This document shows, piece by piece, positions 34,154-43,303 of a stretch of 64,000 bases of DNA. The notes below the pieces were generated by a model, which worked only from the letters and a program-made list of their open reading frames with translations, did no database searches and had not been told where the DNA came from. Within the stretch, counting starts at the first letter, position 1. The number at the start of each line of letters is the position of its first letter. A program made the translations under genes and the position numbers. Source of the stretch: Verrucomicrobiaceae bacterium (GTDB taxonomy: Bacteria; Verrucomicrobiota; Verrucomicrobiia; Verrucomicrobiales; Akkermansiaceae); contig JAIXWR010000042.1 in the NCBI GenBank assembly GCA_027491155.1, positions 248,001-312,000 on the forward strand, given 5' to 3'.

Positions 34154-35050
34154 ATGGAATTGCGGCAGGTGCAGTTGTTTCTGGCGGCGGCGGAGGAGGG
34201 GAGCATCACCGCGGCGGCGCGGCGGATGAACCTGACCCAGCCGGCGCTGAGCCGCCAGATCAAGGCGCTGGAGGAAGAACTCGGCGTGGAGTTGTTCACC
34301 CGCGGCGCGCATTCGGTGACGCTGACGGCGGCGGGCCGGGTGCTGGTCGAGGAAGGCGGCAAGCTGGTCGAGCGGGCGGAGCGGGCGGTGAAGCGGGTGC
34401 GGGCGGAAGCGGAGGGCGAGCCCTTGCGGATCGGCTACGCGCCGTCGCTGGCCGGACCCCTGCTGGGCCTGGCGCTGGAGCGCTTTTCGCAGCTCCATCC
34501 GCGGGCCCGGGTGCAGCTTTTCGACTGTTCCAGCGCGGAGATGCGGGAAGGCCTGGCGCAGGGGAAATTCGACGTCGTGGTGACGGTGCCGTGGGAGGGC
34601 GATGGCGGGATCGTGAGCTGGACCCGGATCCGCCGCCACGCGATGTGCCTCGCGGTGCCGGCGTCCCATCCTTTCGCCTCGCGGGACAAGGTGCCGCTCG
34701 CCGAGCTGAACGGGCAGCGGCTGCTGCTGTATTCGCGGACCGAGTATCCGGAGTACTGGGCCTCGGTCACCCGCCTGTTCCGCGAGCACGGGATCGATGC
34801 GAAGGTGGCCGGGGAATTCGACGGCGTGAGCAGCCTGGGCGCGGCGCTGGAGGCGGGCCTCGGGGTCGCGCTGATGGCGGCGGGCAGCCGGCTCGACCGG
34901 GTGGTGATGCTGCCGCTCGATCCCGAGCCTGACGCGGTCTGCGTCTCGGCGGGGCTGGCGGCGGGCCGGGAGCCGACGCCGGCGCTGGAGGTCTTCGTCG
35001 CGGAACTGCGCCGTGCGGCGGAGGAGGATCGCGGGCCGGCGGGGTCCTGA
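34154..35050 (+). CDS. LysR family transcriptional regulator (298 aa)
   Basis: N-terminal winged helix-turn-helix (MELRQVQLFLAAAEEGSITA ... 'RMNLTQPALSRQIKALEEEL') and a periplasmic-binding-protein-like effector domain (from 'LRIGYAPSLAGPLLGLALER' onward). Length and layout are typical. ATG 34154 follows AGGGG by seven bases. It is divergent from the pirin gene, the standard LysR setting, which makes pirin the likely target; the effector is unknown. Confidence 0.95.
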   Translation: MELRQVQLFLAAAEEGSITAAARRMNLTQPALSRQIKALEEELGVELFTRGAHSVTLTAAGRVLVEEGGKLVERAERAVKRVRAEAEGEPLRIGYAPSLAGPLLGLALERFSQLHPRARVQLFDCSSAEMREGLAQGKFDVVVTVPWEGDGGIVSWTRIRRHAMCLAVPASHPFASRDKVPLAELNGQRLLLYSRTEYPEYWASVTRLFREHGIDAKVAGEFDGVSSLGAALEAGLGVALMAAGSRLDRVVMLPLDPEPDAVCVSAGLAAGREPTPALEVFVAELRRAAEEDRGPAGS

Positions 35051-35135
35051 AAACGGCGGGCGCGGTGCCGAAAGTCTCCCGTTAGGTCGAAATTCCTGCT
35101 CGCGGTGTCGGAAACCACGATGTAATTACCGGCTA

Positions 35136-38100
35136 GTGACTGGTTCAAGCCAGGACCCGAGATCCCCCCGGGAATCCCATCGTGGATTCGCGCTGGTGGC
35201 GTGCATGCTCATGATGGTGATCCTCATGGTGCTGGGTATCGGTTTGCTGGGGCTTTCCTCGATCGAGCTGCGGCGTTCCTTGCGCGAGGAGCAACTGGCG
35301 GTGGCGAGGGCCAATGCGCGGATCGCCTTGGTCCAAGCGATCGGGCAGTTGCAGAGATCGCTGGGTCCGGACCAACGGGTTTCGGCCAGCGCCGAGATCC
35401 TCAAGCAAGACGTGGCCAATCCTCATTGGACCGGGGTCTGGCGGACCACCGGGCCGGATGGCAAATCGTGGTTCACCCGGGATGATCTCGACGGCGGGCT
35501 GTCCGACCTGCGGGCGACGCGGGGTTTTGACGCGTCGAAGGAGGCCGTGGCGTGGTTGGTGAGTGGCGGTGGTGCGCCCGGTGAGGCGGCGTCGGGCAAG
35601 ACCGTGCCTCTGGTCGCGGCGGCCGGCGGAGCGGACAAGGCCCCGGCGGTGGAGGCACCGCTGGTCGAGACGGTCAACGAAGCCGGCGAGCTGACCGGGC
35701 ACCATGCCTGGTGGACCGGCGACCTGGGGATCCGCGCGAACATCGGAACCACCGACCCGCGGGCAGGGGTGGTGGCGGACACGGCGGATCCGGCGAACGG
35801 CGGCATGTTCCGCGTGATGTCCTCGCAAGCGGCGGACCTCGCGATGATGAGCGGCGAGGCGAGCCTGAAAGAGGGCGAGGGAGAGCGGCTGACCAGCGAT
35901 CAGACCCTGGCGCTCACCGCCGCCGGTCCGGACTGGGGCCGGGAGCGCGCCTTCGATTTCACCGTGCATTCGCGCGGGGTGCTGGCGGATGTCGCGAACG
36001 GCGGGCTCAAGCAGGACCTCACGGCCTATCTTTCCAGCGAAGGCAGCGTGGCGGCGAAGAACGGGTTGCCCGGATTGACCGACGACGACTCGTTGGTCGG
36101 CGATCTGCCTGCGGCGGGCGCCAGCGGCGGGCTTTCCCGGCATCGCACCGCGGGGCCGCGCTTCGGCTTGTTGCGGGACTGGGTCAAGTCGGCGGCTCCC
36201 TTTGCCGGCAAGGGCGTGGAATCCCGGCTCACCGAGTTTGCCGGCAACGTCGCGGGGGTCAGCCGGGCCAAGGCGCTGGTCAACGAGCAGCCGGTCAAGC
36301 TGGCCGGCAACAAGGCCGCTGGCCTGCAGCCGGTCCTCGTGGAAGCGACGAACTACTCGCACCTCAGCACCTACCCGGTCACCGGGGCCACGCGTCCCGA
36401 ATGGCAGTTGCGCTTCCACCATTATCCGCGGGTGGTGCTGTGGAATCCCTACAACGTGGAGCTGGAGACGGAACGCTCCGTGATCATGATCCAGGGCAAC
36501 GGGAGGCAGGAGATGTGGACGGAGAACGTTCATCTCAACGCCGACGGCAGCGTCAGCCGCCGTTCGATGTCGCAGTGGCTGTCGTTCGAAGGGGGTCGCA
36601 GCACCTCGATCATTCCGCAGGGGCCGGGCGGCTATTTCGACGCGGCGGGCTACAAGGACCCCTACATCGGCTCCTACTACTTCTCGCTTCCCAAGACCCG
36701 CTTCGGACCGGGGGAATGCCTCGTTTTCTCTCCCTCGAAGTCGGCGGAATACGACGCCCAGAGCCTCTATCGGACCGGCTCCTACAACCTGCTGAAGAAC
36801 GAGCTGAGCTGCGAAGTGTCGCCCGATCCCTCGCGCAGTTATTACGTCTCCGGGTCCGATATCGGTGGCGGCGTCCCCTTCCTCCCCGTCTCGTTCTGGT
36901 ACGCGCCGACTCCGGCTTGGTCGAGGAACGGGCGCAACGGGGTCGAGAACCAGGGCGATGACATCCGGGCGGTGCTGAAGCATGTCGGGGATGCCAGCAC
37001 GATCACCTTCGAAGCCTTCGACGCCTTGCCTCAATTGACGGTGCTGTCGGCCTCCCTGCAGTTCGGGGCGGGCATGGAACCGCGGATCGCCTGGAACAAG
37101 CAGGAGAAGATGCCGATCCAATTGCTCGGCGCCCAGGCTCCGAAGCCGACGCAGGTGCCCAATGTGCGGACTCGCGACGGGATCCGCTTGCGTTGGTTCC
37201 GCGAACATCCTTCGAACATCCTGGGGTCCGGGGCCTTGTCCGGAACGGCGCATTTCGAGGATGCCTTGATGGCCAATTGGAATCCGCGGGCATCGTTCAT
37301 CCTCCGCTCGCCCTGGGACAACGTGGGCGGCAGCCTGCCAGCCACGGGGACCGGCGGCGGGCCCTGGTTCTTCGGAGCCTACACCCGCGATCTTTTCGAC
37401 CAGGCGGTGAGCTGGGACGATCAGGCGCCGGTTCGCAAGAGCGGCCGCTATCAGGGAAACCCCTTCGGGCCGCCGCAGGAGGGCAACGGCAGCTACATCC
37501 TGTTCGACGTGCCGCGCGAGGAAACCGGCGTCGTTTCGCTCGGCCAGCTGCAGCACGCCAAGCTCTCGGAACTGGTCTGGCACCCGTCCTACCCCATCGG
37601 GAACTCGCTCGCCGACCCGAGGCTCGGCAACGGCGGGAATGCGGGGCTCAACCGCACCGCGGCGCGCTCCCGCAGCCGGGCCGGCCAACCTTTCGGTGGT
37701 TTCCACGAGGACGAGCTCGGCTGGTCCAGCGACACCCAGCGCTCCGCCAGCCGCGCTGATTGGGCGACCACCGCGAGATCGATCCTGACCGAGGTGCCGG
37801 CGAGCGACAACCTGGTCTACGATCTTTCCTTCGAGGCCAACCGCACGCTTTGGGACCGCTACTTCCTCTCCAGCGGCAGCGCGTCCGACAAACGTCGCTT
37901 CCTTGAGGACCCGGTGAAGAACCCGCTGCCCAACGGCCGGATCCGCTTGGCCGATGCCGCCGCGAGCGCGGACCGGCTGGCCGATTTCCACGCGGCGGCG
38001 GCCGAGCTGATGGTCGACGGCGCCTTCAACGTCAACTCGACCCGCGTCGAGGCCTGGAAGGCGCTGCTCGCATCCTCGCGGCTCGCCGGCTACGGCAGCG

Positions 38101-38771
38101 GCGAAGGCACGCCCTTCCCCCGCGTCCTGGCGGCACCGGGCGGGGCGTGGAAAAACGGCGACGCGGCCGATGGCGACAAGGCTTGGTCCGGATACCGCGA
38201 ACTCACGGAGGAAGAGATCGGGCGGCTGGCGGAAGCGATCGTCGCCGAAGTGAAGCTCCGCGGCCCCTTCCTTTCGCTGGCCGACTTCGTCAACCGGCGG
38301 CTGGCCGAAGACGAGACCGGCCGGATGGGCCCGCTGCAGGCGGCGATCGAACGCGCGGGCTTGAACTCCGGTCACAACGCGGCCTACCCGCTCGACAACA
38401 CCAAGTCGCTGCCCGACTACAACCACCCCGACAACCTGCGCGATCCGACCCGGATGGAGCAGACCCTCAAGCCTTCGTCGAAAGCCTGGGGCGCGCCTTC
38501 CTACCTGACGCAGGCCGATCTCCTGCAAGTCCTCGGTCCCGTGCTGAGCGCCCGTTCGGACAGCTTCGTGATCCGTGCCTATGGCGATGCCGTGGACGCC
38601 GCGGGCAACATCCAGGCCCGGGCCTGGTGCGAGGCCACGGTGCAGCGGATGCCGGAGCCCCTGGAGCCTGACGAGAGCGGCTTGAACCCTCGCGAGGCCG
38701 GCCAGCCCGGCGATTTCGGCCGCCGTTTCCTGCTGACATCGTTCCGGTGGTTGCGGCAGGGCGAGATCTGA
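35136..38771 (+). CDS. Prepilin-like giant protein, Verru_Chthon cassette protein A type (1211 aa)
   Basis: GTG 35136 gives a leader VTGSSQDPRSPRESHRGFAL with the prepilin Gly-Phe cleavage site and a helix 'VACMLMMVILMVLGIGLLGL', then 'REEQLAVARANARIALVQAI'. The body and end ('VLSARSDSFVIRAYGDAVDA', 'ARAWCEATVQR', 'FGRRFLLTSFRWLRQGEI') align with the paralogue at 25246. Conserved inner segments include 'VDGAFNVNSTRVEAWKALLA' and 'RGPFLSLADFVNRRL'. ATG-type starts further upstream lack sense. It is followed 13 bp later by a secreted partner, as in module 1. Confidence 0.8.
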   Translation: MTGSSQDPRSPRESHRGFALVACMLMMVILMVLGIGLLGLSSIELRRSLREEQLAVARANARIALVQAIGQLQRSLGPDQRVSASAEILKQDVANPHWTGVWRTTGPDGKSWFTRDDLDGGLSDLRATRGFDASKEAVAWLVSGGGAPGEAASGKTVPLVAAAGGADKAPAVEAPLVETVNEAGELTGHHAWWTGDLGIRANIGTTDPRAGVVADTADPANGGMFRVMSSQAADLAMMSGEASLKEGEGERLTSDQTLALTAAGPDWGRERAFDFTVHSRGVLADVANGGLKQDLTAYLSSEGSVAAKNGLPGLTDDDSLVGDLPAAGASGGLSRHRTAGPRFGLLRDWVKSAAPFAGKGVESRLTEFAGNVAGVSRAKALVNEQPVKLAGNKAAGLQPVLVEATNYSHLSTYPVTGATRPEWQLRFHHYPRVVLWNPYNVELETERSVIMIQGNGRQEMWTENVHLNADGSVSRRSMSQWLSFEGGRSTSIIPQGPGGYFDAAGYKDPYIGSYYFSLPKTRFGPGECLVFSPSKSAEYDAQSLYRTGSYNLLKNELSCEVSPDPSRSYYVSGSDIGGGVPFLPVSFWYAPTPAWSRNGRNGVENQGDDIRAVLKHVGDASTITFEAFDALPQLTVLSASLQFGAGMEPRIAWNKQEKMPIQLLGAQAPKPTQVPNVRTRDGIRLRWFREHPSNILGSGALSGTAHFEDALMANWNPRASFILRSPWDNVGGSLPATGTGGGPWFFGAYTRDLFDQAVSWDDQAPVRKSGRYQGNPFGPPQEGNGSYILFDVPREETGVVSLGQLQHAKLSELVWHPSYPIGNSLADPRLGNGGNAGLNRTAARSRSRAGQPFGGFHEDELGWSSDTQRSASRADWATTARSILTEVPASDNLVYDLSFEANRTLWDRYFLSSGSASDKRRFLEDPVKNPLPNGRIRLADAAASADRLADFHAAAAELMVDGAFNVNSTRVEAWKALLASSRLAGYGSGEGTPFPRVLAAPGGAWKNGDAADGDKAWSGYRELTEEEIGRLAEAIVAEVKLRGPFLSLADFVNRRLAEDETGRMGPLQAAIERAGLNSGHNAAYPLDNTKSLPDYNHPDNLRDPTRMEQTLKPSSKAWGAPSYLTQADLLQVLGPVLSARSDSFVIRAYGDAVDAAGNIQARAWCEATVQRMPEPLEPDESGLNPREAGQPGDFGRRFLLTSFRWLRQGEI

Positions 38772-38784
38772 TAGAGCCTCCGGC

Positions 38785-39585
38785 ATGAAGTGGTTCCGCG
38801 TTGTTTTCTGGTCGGCATGGTGCGCGGTTCCCGCTTTGCCGGCGCAGACCGCCGGTGACCCCGCAAAGCCGGCACCCGCGGCGCGGCAGGTGCGTTTCCT
38901 GCCGGTGGGCGACCTTCCGCCCTTCCGCCAGGAAGTCCGGGACGGCGTGCGCTACGAGCTGGAACCGCCGGCCGGCAGCATCCCGCCGCGCGAGGTGATG
39001 CTCGGCTTCGGCGAGGAAGCGCAGCAGGCGTCACCGCTGTCGCTCGGCCGTGTCACCGAACCCCTCAAGGCTCCAGCCGGGGCCGGGCCGCTGCTGGTCC
39101 GCCGCAAGAACGATGCCGCGGAAGCCGAGCCCTGGCTGAAGCTCCAGCGGCCCGAGGAGGGCGATTTCCTCGTGATGCTCTGGCGGGATCCGGAAAAGGG
39201 AACCTGGGAGCAGGCGCGCTCGCTGGTCCTGCCCGACAGCCGCGAGGCCGCCCCGGCCGGCAGCGTCCGCGTGGTCAATCTCGCTCCCGTCACGGTCGGC
39301 GTGGTCTTCGGCGGGGAAAAGATCGCCCTCCAGGCCGGCAAGACCTACCAGCGCCCGGTCAGCGTCGGCAAGGAGACCGAGATCCAGCTCGGCGCGGTCG
39401 ATGCCAAGGGCACGCTCACCCGTTTCCACTCCGGCGTGGTGTTCCAGAATCCCGGCGAACGGACGCTGGTGGTCATCTACCGGGCCGATGGCGTCCAGCC
39501 GCGCCGCCCCTTGAAAGCGGTCATCCAGCGCGAGCCGCTGCCGCCGCCGGCCAAGCCCGCGGCACCGGCGACTCCCGCACCGTGA
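38785..39585 (+). CDS. Secreted partner of pilin-like protein 2 (266 aa)
   Basis: A signal peptide (MKWFRVVFWSAWCAVPALPA), a Pro/Ala linker and a beta-rich body of about 200 residues ending in a Pro/Ala tail. Placed directly after the second prepilin-like gene with the same spacer start TGATAGA as module 1. Sequence similarity to the partner at 28780 is weak by eye, but size, leader, linker and position agree. No known family. Confidence 0.65.
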   Translation: MKWFRVVFWSAWCAVPALPAQTAGDPAKPAPAARQVRFLPVGDLPPFRQEVRDGVRYELEPPAGSIPPREVMLGFGEEAQQASPLSLGRVTEPLKAPAGAGPLLVRRKNDAAEAEPWLKLQRPEEGDFLVMLWRDPEKGTWEQARSLVLPDSREAAPAGSVRVVNLAPVTVGVVFGGEKIALQAGKTYQRPVSVGKETEIQLGAVDAKGTLTRFHSGVVFQNPGERTLVVIYRADGVQPRRPLKAVIQREPLPPPAKPAAPATPAP

Positions 39586-39640
39586 GCCCCGGCGATTCCG
39601 CCATCGACAAGCCGGCCCGCCGCCTCCGACATTCCGCCGC

Positions 39641-40111
39641 ATGCGCCACTGGTTGATCAAATCCGAGCCCGACGTCTTCTCCATCGACGACCTCGCCAAG
39701 GTGAAACGCGAACCGTGGACCGGCGTGCGGAACTATCAGGCGCGGAACTCGATGCGCGACGACATGAAGCCCGGCGACCTCGCGCTGTTCTACCATTCGA
39801 ATGCCGTGCCGCCCGGTGTCGCGGGGATCGCCCGGGTGGTCGGCGCTCCTTATCCGGATCCGACGCAGTTCGATCCGGAGTCCGAATACTTCGACCCCAA
39901 GGCCACCAAGGACGTCCCGCGCTGGATGCTGGTCGACTTCGAGTACGTCGCGAAATTTCCCGCCTACGTCCCGCTCCAGCAGATGAAGGAGGACGCCTCG
40001 CTGGAAGGCATGGCGGTCTTGCAGAAAGGCACGCGGCTTTCGATCACGCCGGTGGAAGCGAAGCACTTCAAGCGGCTCTGCAAGCTCGGCGGCTGGAAGG
40101 AAGGGAGCTGA
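39641..40111 (+). CDS. EVE domain protein (156 aa)
   Basis: Whole-length EVE fold: 'MRHWLIKSEPDVFSIDDLAK', 'WTGVRNYQARNSMRDDMKPG', 'ALFYHSNAVPPGVAGIARVV', 'MLVDFEYVAKF', 'MAVLQKGTRLSITPV'. The WxGVRNYQARN block and the 'FYHSN' strand are the family hallmark, shared with human THYN1. EVE domains relate to PUA/YTH folds and bind modified bases in DNA or RNA. Its exact partner is not known. Converges with the M20 peptidase gene, three bases apart. Confidence 0.95.
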   Translation: MRHWLIKSEPDVFSIDDLAKVKREPWTGVRNYQARNSMRDDMKPGDLALFYHSNAVPPGVAGIARVVGAPYPDPTQFDPESEYFDPKATKDVPRWMLVDFEYVAKFPAYVPLQQMKEDASLEGMAVLQKGTRLSITPVEAKHFKRLCKLGGWKEGS

Positions 40112-40114
40112 GAC

Positions 40115-41242
40115 TCAGGCCAGCGAGCGGATGAAGCGGGTGAAGAAGGCAGCTCCTTCTTCCAAGGCGGCGATGTCGATGAACTCGTCGGCCGTGTGCG
40201 CCTGCTCGATCGAGCCGGGGCCCATGCAGACCGAGGGCAATCCGGCGGCGGACAGGTGGGCGGCATCCGAGAACCACGGCGCGCCGACCGGCTCCGAAGC
40301 GGGCCGCGTTTCCTGGATGCGGTCGATCCACGGGTTCGTCGCCGGGGTTTCCATCGGCGGGTTCTCGTGGGGGCGGACGATCTCCAGCGGCAAGGCCAGC
40401 TTCGCGATCGTCTTCTCTAACAAGTCCAGCGCCCCGCCGGCATCGCGCAGGGCGGGGGTGATGCGGATGTCGATCTCCGCCTCGGCTAGGTCGGGGATGA
40501 TGTTCGGCCGCGAGCCGGCGCGGAGGACACCGACATTGATCGTCGAGCGGCCGAGCACCGGGTGGGTGTAGGTGGCGAGGGTCGCGGCCATTTCGCGTTC
40601 GAGGACATCAAGCGCGCGGGCGAGCTTCATCGCGGCGTTGTCGCCCTTTTCCGGCATCGACGAATGCCCCGCCTTGCCGGTGGCGCGCAGGGTCGCCCAC
40701 AGCGAGCCCTTGGTGGTGTGGACGATGTCGAGCGAGGTCGGTTCGCCGACGATGGCGAAGGCGTATTCGTGGGCGTGGTGCTTGGCGAAATCCTTCGATC
40801 CCCACTGGCCGGATTCCTCGCCCATGAAGGCGACGAAATCGACGGCGACGTCGAGGCTGGCGTGGATCGCGGCGGTTTCCTTGAGGCCCCACAGCATCGC
40901 GGCCATCGGGCCCTTGGTGTCGGAGGCGCCGCGGCCCCACACGCGGCCGTCGCCGAGGACCGCGCCGAAGGGATTGATGGTCATGCTGCCGACGCCGACG
41001 GTGTCGAGGTGCGGCCCGAGCAGGATCCGCGGCCGGCCGTCGCGCGGGGCGAAGCGGGCGATCAGGTTCGGCCGGCCGGGTTTGATTTCCTCCAGCGTGA
41101 CATCGCCGTCGATCGCCTCGATCCAGCCCTGGAGAAAGGTCGCGATGGCGGCCTCGCCGGTCTTGTCGGTCCCGGCCGGATTGTCGGGATTGACCGAGGG
41201 AATGCGGACGAGCTGCTGGAGAAGTTCGACGGGGCCGGTCAT
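40115..41242 (-). CDS. M20 family metallopeptidase, ArgE/DapE type (375 aa)
   Basis: Metal-site motifs in order: 'ILLGPHLDTVGVG' (His, Asp), 'VWGRGASDTKGPMAAML' (bridging Asp), 'FMGEESGQWGS' (catalytic Glu and ligand Glu), 'IVGEPTSLDIV' and a terminal 'QAHTADEFIDI' (His). A dimerisation domain ('TKGSLWATLRATGKAGHSSM') lies in the middle. The family hydrolyses acylated amino acids or succinyl-diaminopimelate; which one cannot be fixed from sequence. ATG 41242 opens MTGPVELLQQLVRIPSVNPD, the usual M20 start; the frame continues upstream only through repeat DNA. Confidence 0.9.
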   Translation of the reverse strand: MTGPVELLQQLVRIPSVNPDNPAGTDKTGEAAIATFLQGWIEAIDGDVTLEEIKPGRPNLIARFAPRDGRPRILLGPHLDTVGVGSMTINPFGAVLGDGRVWGRGASDTKGPMAAMLWGLKETAAIHASLDVAVDFVAFMGEESGQWGSKDFAKHHAHEYAFAIVGEPTSLDIVHTTKGSLWATLRATGKAGHSSMPEKGDNAAMKLARALDVLEREMAATLATYTHPVLGRSTINVGVLRAGSRPNIIPDLAEAEIDIRITPALRDAGGALDLLEKTIAKLALPLEIVRPHENPPMETPATNPWIDRIQETRPASEPVGAPWFSDAAHLSAAGLPSVCMGPGSIEQAHTADEFIDIAALEEGAAFFTRFIRSLA

Positions 41243-41297
41243 GCGGGGAGTGAAGAGGATCGGGTGGGGGATCGCAAGGTTTGGGAAGGGGGGGGGC

Positions 41298-41352
41298 GGA
41301 TTGCCGATTGTTGATTGTTGATCGGGAAGGCCAGAGGCCAGAGACCAGAGGG
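41298..41352. repeat. Two kinds of heptad repeats
   Basis: GATTGCC-GATTGTT-GATTGTT-GAT followed by GGCCAGA-GGCCAGA-GACCAGA-GG: two different 7-bp unit tracts side by side. Confidence 0.85.
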
Positions 41353-41364
41353 TGCGGGGCCTTT

Positions 41365-41592
41365 GTCCCAACGGGACTCCGTATCAAAGCCCAGGGTTGC
41401 GAGGAACGAGCTACCCTGGGTCCACCCGACAGAGGACGGCTACCACGAAGAGGTTGTGTCCGGGGTCGTGCCGCGACTCCCGCGGGGACCGTTCCTCCAC
41501 AACACCTTCGGCGTAGGAAATCCGATTTGCAGCCACCCGGGGTAGCTCGTTCCTCGCAACCCCGGGCTTTGGGATGCAGTCCCTTCGGGACA
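41365..41592. repeat. 228-bp near-perfect palindrome
   Basis: Left arm GTCCCAACGGGACT, then AAAGCCCAGGGTTGCGAGGA and ACGAGCTACCCTGGGT; the reverse complement of the right arm gives GTCCCGAAGGGACT, AAAGCCCGGGGTTGCGAGGA and ACGAGCTACCCCGGGT. The inner part also pairs (CGAAGAGGTTGTG with its mirror CACAACACCTTCG). A degenerate single arm is at 59445-59500. Confidence 0.8.
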
Positions 41593-41718
41593 CTGGGGGC
41601 ACTCTTTTCGGGAAAGTGGAGGGGAGTGACTTCAGGTCATGGGAGCGGCTGGCAATCTTGAAGGAGAGAACCTGTATCGGTCCGCTTTCGAGGTTGCGGA
41701 TCGAGCCGGTTTGGCAGG

Positions 41719-42642
41719 ATGCTGCCCGACGTGAGAATGTGGTGGCTATTGCCCGGATTGATCGCCCTGTCGTGGCTGGCCCTCGTCGGGTGGCTGGGGC
41801 ATCGCTGGGGGATCGACAAGGATGACTTGGCAAGCTTCGGCGCGGCGGAGGTGATGAAACTGACCTGGCAGACCGTCGCCGCTTCACTCCTCCCGGCGGT
41901 TCTGGCTTTCAGCGGGCTCGCGCTGGTGTTCAGGCGGATCAAGTGGCCGTCGTGGCGGGTGATGACGGTGCTCGGGATCGCAAGCCTTGCGGTCAGCGGG
42001 TGGTCCGTCGCGGGTCCGCTGTGGAGGCGGGAGTTGGGCTACCGTTCCTACAAGGCTCAGGTGTGGGCTTACACCGAACTGGAGCGACTTCACAAGGAGG
42101 GAAAGCATGCGGAGGTGGTAAAGGAGATGGAGCGGGTGCTTGCGACGCATGAGGCATGGGTTTCCGCATCGGGTCTCCGTCCGCGGCAACATAACCACGG
42201 GTTCAGCTACCTGTATGTGACGCTTTCCTCGGCCTGTCACGATCTTCCTCCTCGTCTGGGCTGGGGATTGAGCCACTTCCTTTTCGACGCTTGGCATGAC
42301 TCCAACGACCGAAGGGAGCATCTTGGTGACGAACTGCCGAAGGCCATGACCTCGTCCCGCCACCCCTTGCTCCGGGCGATCGGGTATTGGGTGAGTCAGG
42401 ACTATCCTGCCTTCGTCAAGGAGTCCTTTGCCGGGGCGGAGGCGGGGGACGAACGGATGGACGCCATGGCCCTGGTGGCCGCTTGCGAGCCGGTCGCGGA
42501 GCGAGAGGCCGCACTTCGGGTGGTATGTCCCATTCTTGATCGGGGTGTCGGCCTGGGTTGGAAGGGCGGCACCAGCTATGAAATCCCAAGCAGCAAGATC
42601 CGGGACTATCTGGAAGGGAGAATCCGGCGGGAAGATCTGTAG
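41719..42642 (+). CDS. Membrane-anchored hypothetical protein (307 aa)
   Basis: Three N-terminal membrane helices (MWWLLPGLIALSWLALVGWL; about 55-72; about 85-100) are followed by a ~200-residue soluble part with helical hairpins ('AEVVKEMERVLATHEAW', 'ERMDAMALVAACEPVAEREA'). Start uncertain: ATG 41719, GTG 41731 and ATG 41737 are all in frame and none has a strong Shine-Dalgarno sequence. No family recognised. It lies alone between repeat DNA and the nucleotidyltransferase pair. Confidence 0.6.
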   Translation: MLPDVRMWWLLPGLIALSWLALVGWLGHRWGIDKDDLASFGAAEVMKLTWQTVAASLLPAVLAFSGLALVFRRIKWPSWRVMTVLGIASLAVSGWSVAGPLWRRELGYRSYKAQVWAYTELERLHKEGKHAEVVKEMERVLATHEAWVSASGLRPRQHNHGFSYLYVTLSSACHDLPPRLGWGLSHFLFDAWHDSNDRREHLGDELPKAMTSSRHPLLRAIGYWVSQDYPAFVKESFAGAEAGDERMDAMALVAACEPVAEREAALRVVCPILDRGVGLGWKGGTSYEIPSSKIRDYLEGRIRREDL

Positions 42643-42742
42643 GCCGCCTTTATCGGGACCTATCAGTCGGGTACGGAGCGGTAAGCGTGCCGCCGAGGGT
42701 GGATGATGGGACGAGCCGTTGATCGATCCCTCCAAGAGCGGC

Positions 42743-43303
42743 TCACCCCTCCGCGATCGCCCTCGCCTCGGCGAGGGCGGCGGTGGCATCGAGTTCTGCG
42801 CACCATTTTTCGATATAGGGCCAGTCGAGTTTGCCGGCCTGTACCCCGATCACTGCACAAGCATCCGCAAAATCCTTCGGCCGTTTGCCGCGCGCGCTCC
42901 AGCGGAGTTTCTGAACGATCACATCCTCCGCGGTCGGAAGCCATGCCAGAGCGCCGGGCAGCACTTCCTCGCGAACCCGCCGGTCGAATCGCGAGCGGTC
43001 GAAGGGATGGCTGTTGAGCAAGAAAAGCTCCATCACGAAGGGCGAGCGATCCAGCCTGACGACCCAGCGCAGTGACGAAGTGATTGTTTCAAAGAGCATC
43101 TGCGGATCCGCCTGCATGGGCGGTTCCAAAGTCGCCAGCAAGCGGCTGACTTCTTCCGGTGGTGCCTCGATGATGAAATCCGCATCCTGGGTCGAACGAG
43201 GAACGCCATGAACGTTCGAGGCGTAGGAACCTGTGATCATGTAGTCGATCCCGAGCTGTTCCAGAGCCGCGACGAGCGCCTTCACCGCATCGTTGCCTTT
43301 CAT
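42743..43303 (-). CDS. Nucleotidyltransferase-fold protein (186 aa)
   Basis: Carries the minimal nucleotidyltransferase signature 'YMITGSYASNVHGVPRSTQD' then 'ADFIIEA' (GS motif followed by RxTxDxDF, with the two metal-binding Asp). The helical C-terminus 'TAEDVIVQKLRWSARGKRPK' contains the Lys/Trp block common in AbiEii/MNT-like toxins and antitoxins. The start overlaps the stop of the upstream 78-aa gene (ATGA), so the two are translationally coupled. It may modify a partner protein or tRNA; target unknown. Confidence 0.8.
   Translation of the reverse strand: MKGNDAVKALVAALEQLGIDYMITGSYASNVHGVPRSTQDADFIIEAPPEEVSRLLATLEPPMQADPQMLFETITSSLRWVVRLDRSPFVMELFLLNSHPFDRSRFDRRVREEVLPGALAWLPTAEDVIVQKLRWSARGKRPKDFADACAVIGVQAGKLDWPYIEKWCAELDATAALAEARAIAEG

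Larger units (their letters stand above)
41243..41718. other. Gene-free, repeat-filled intergenic region (476 bp)
   Basis: It holds heptad repeats (41298-41352) and a long palindrome (41365-41592). I see no gene. Short open frames on both strands follow the repeats. Confidence 0.7.
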
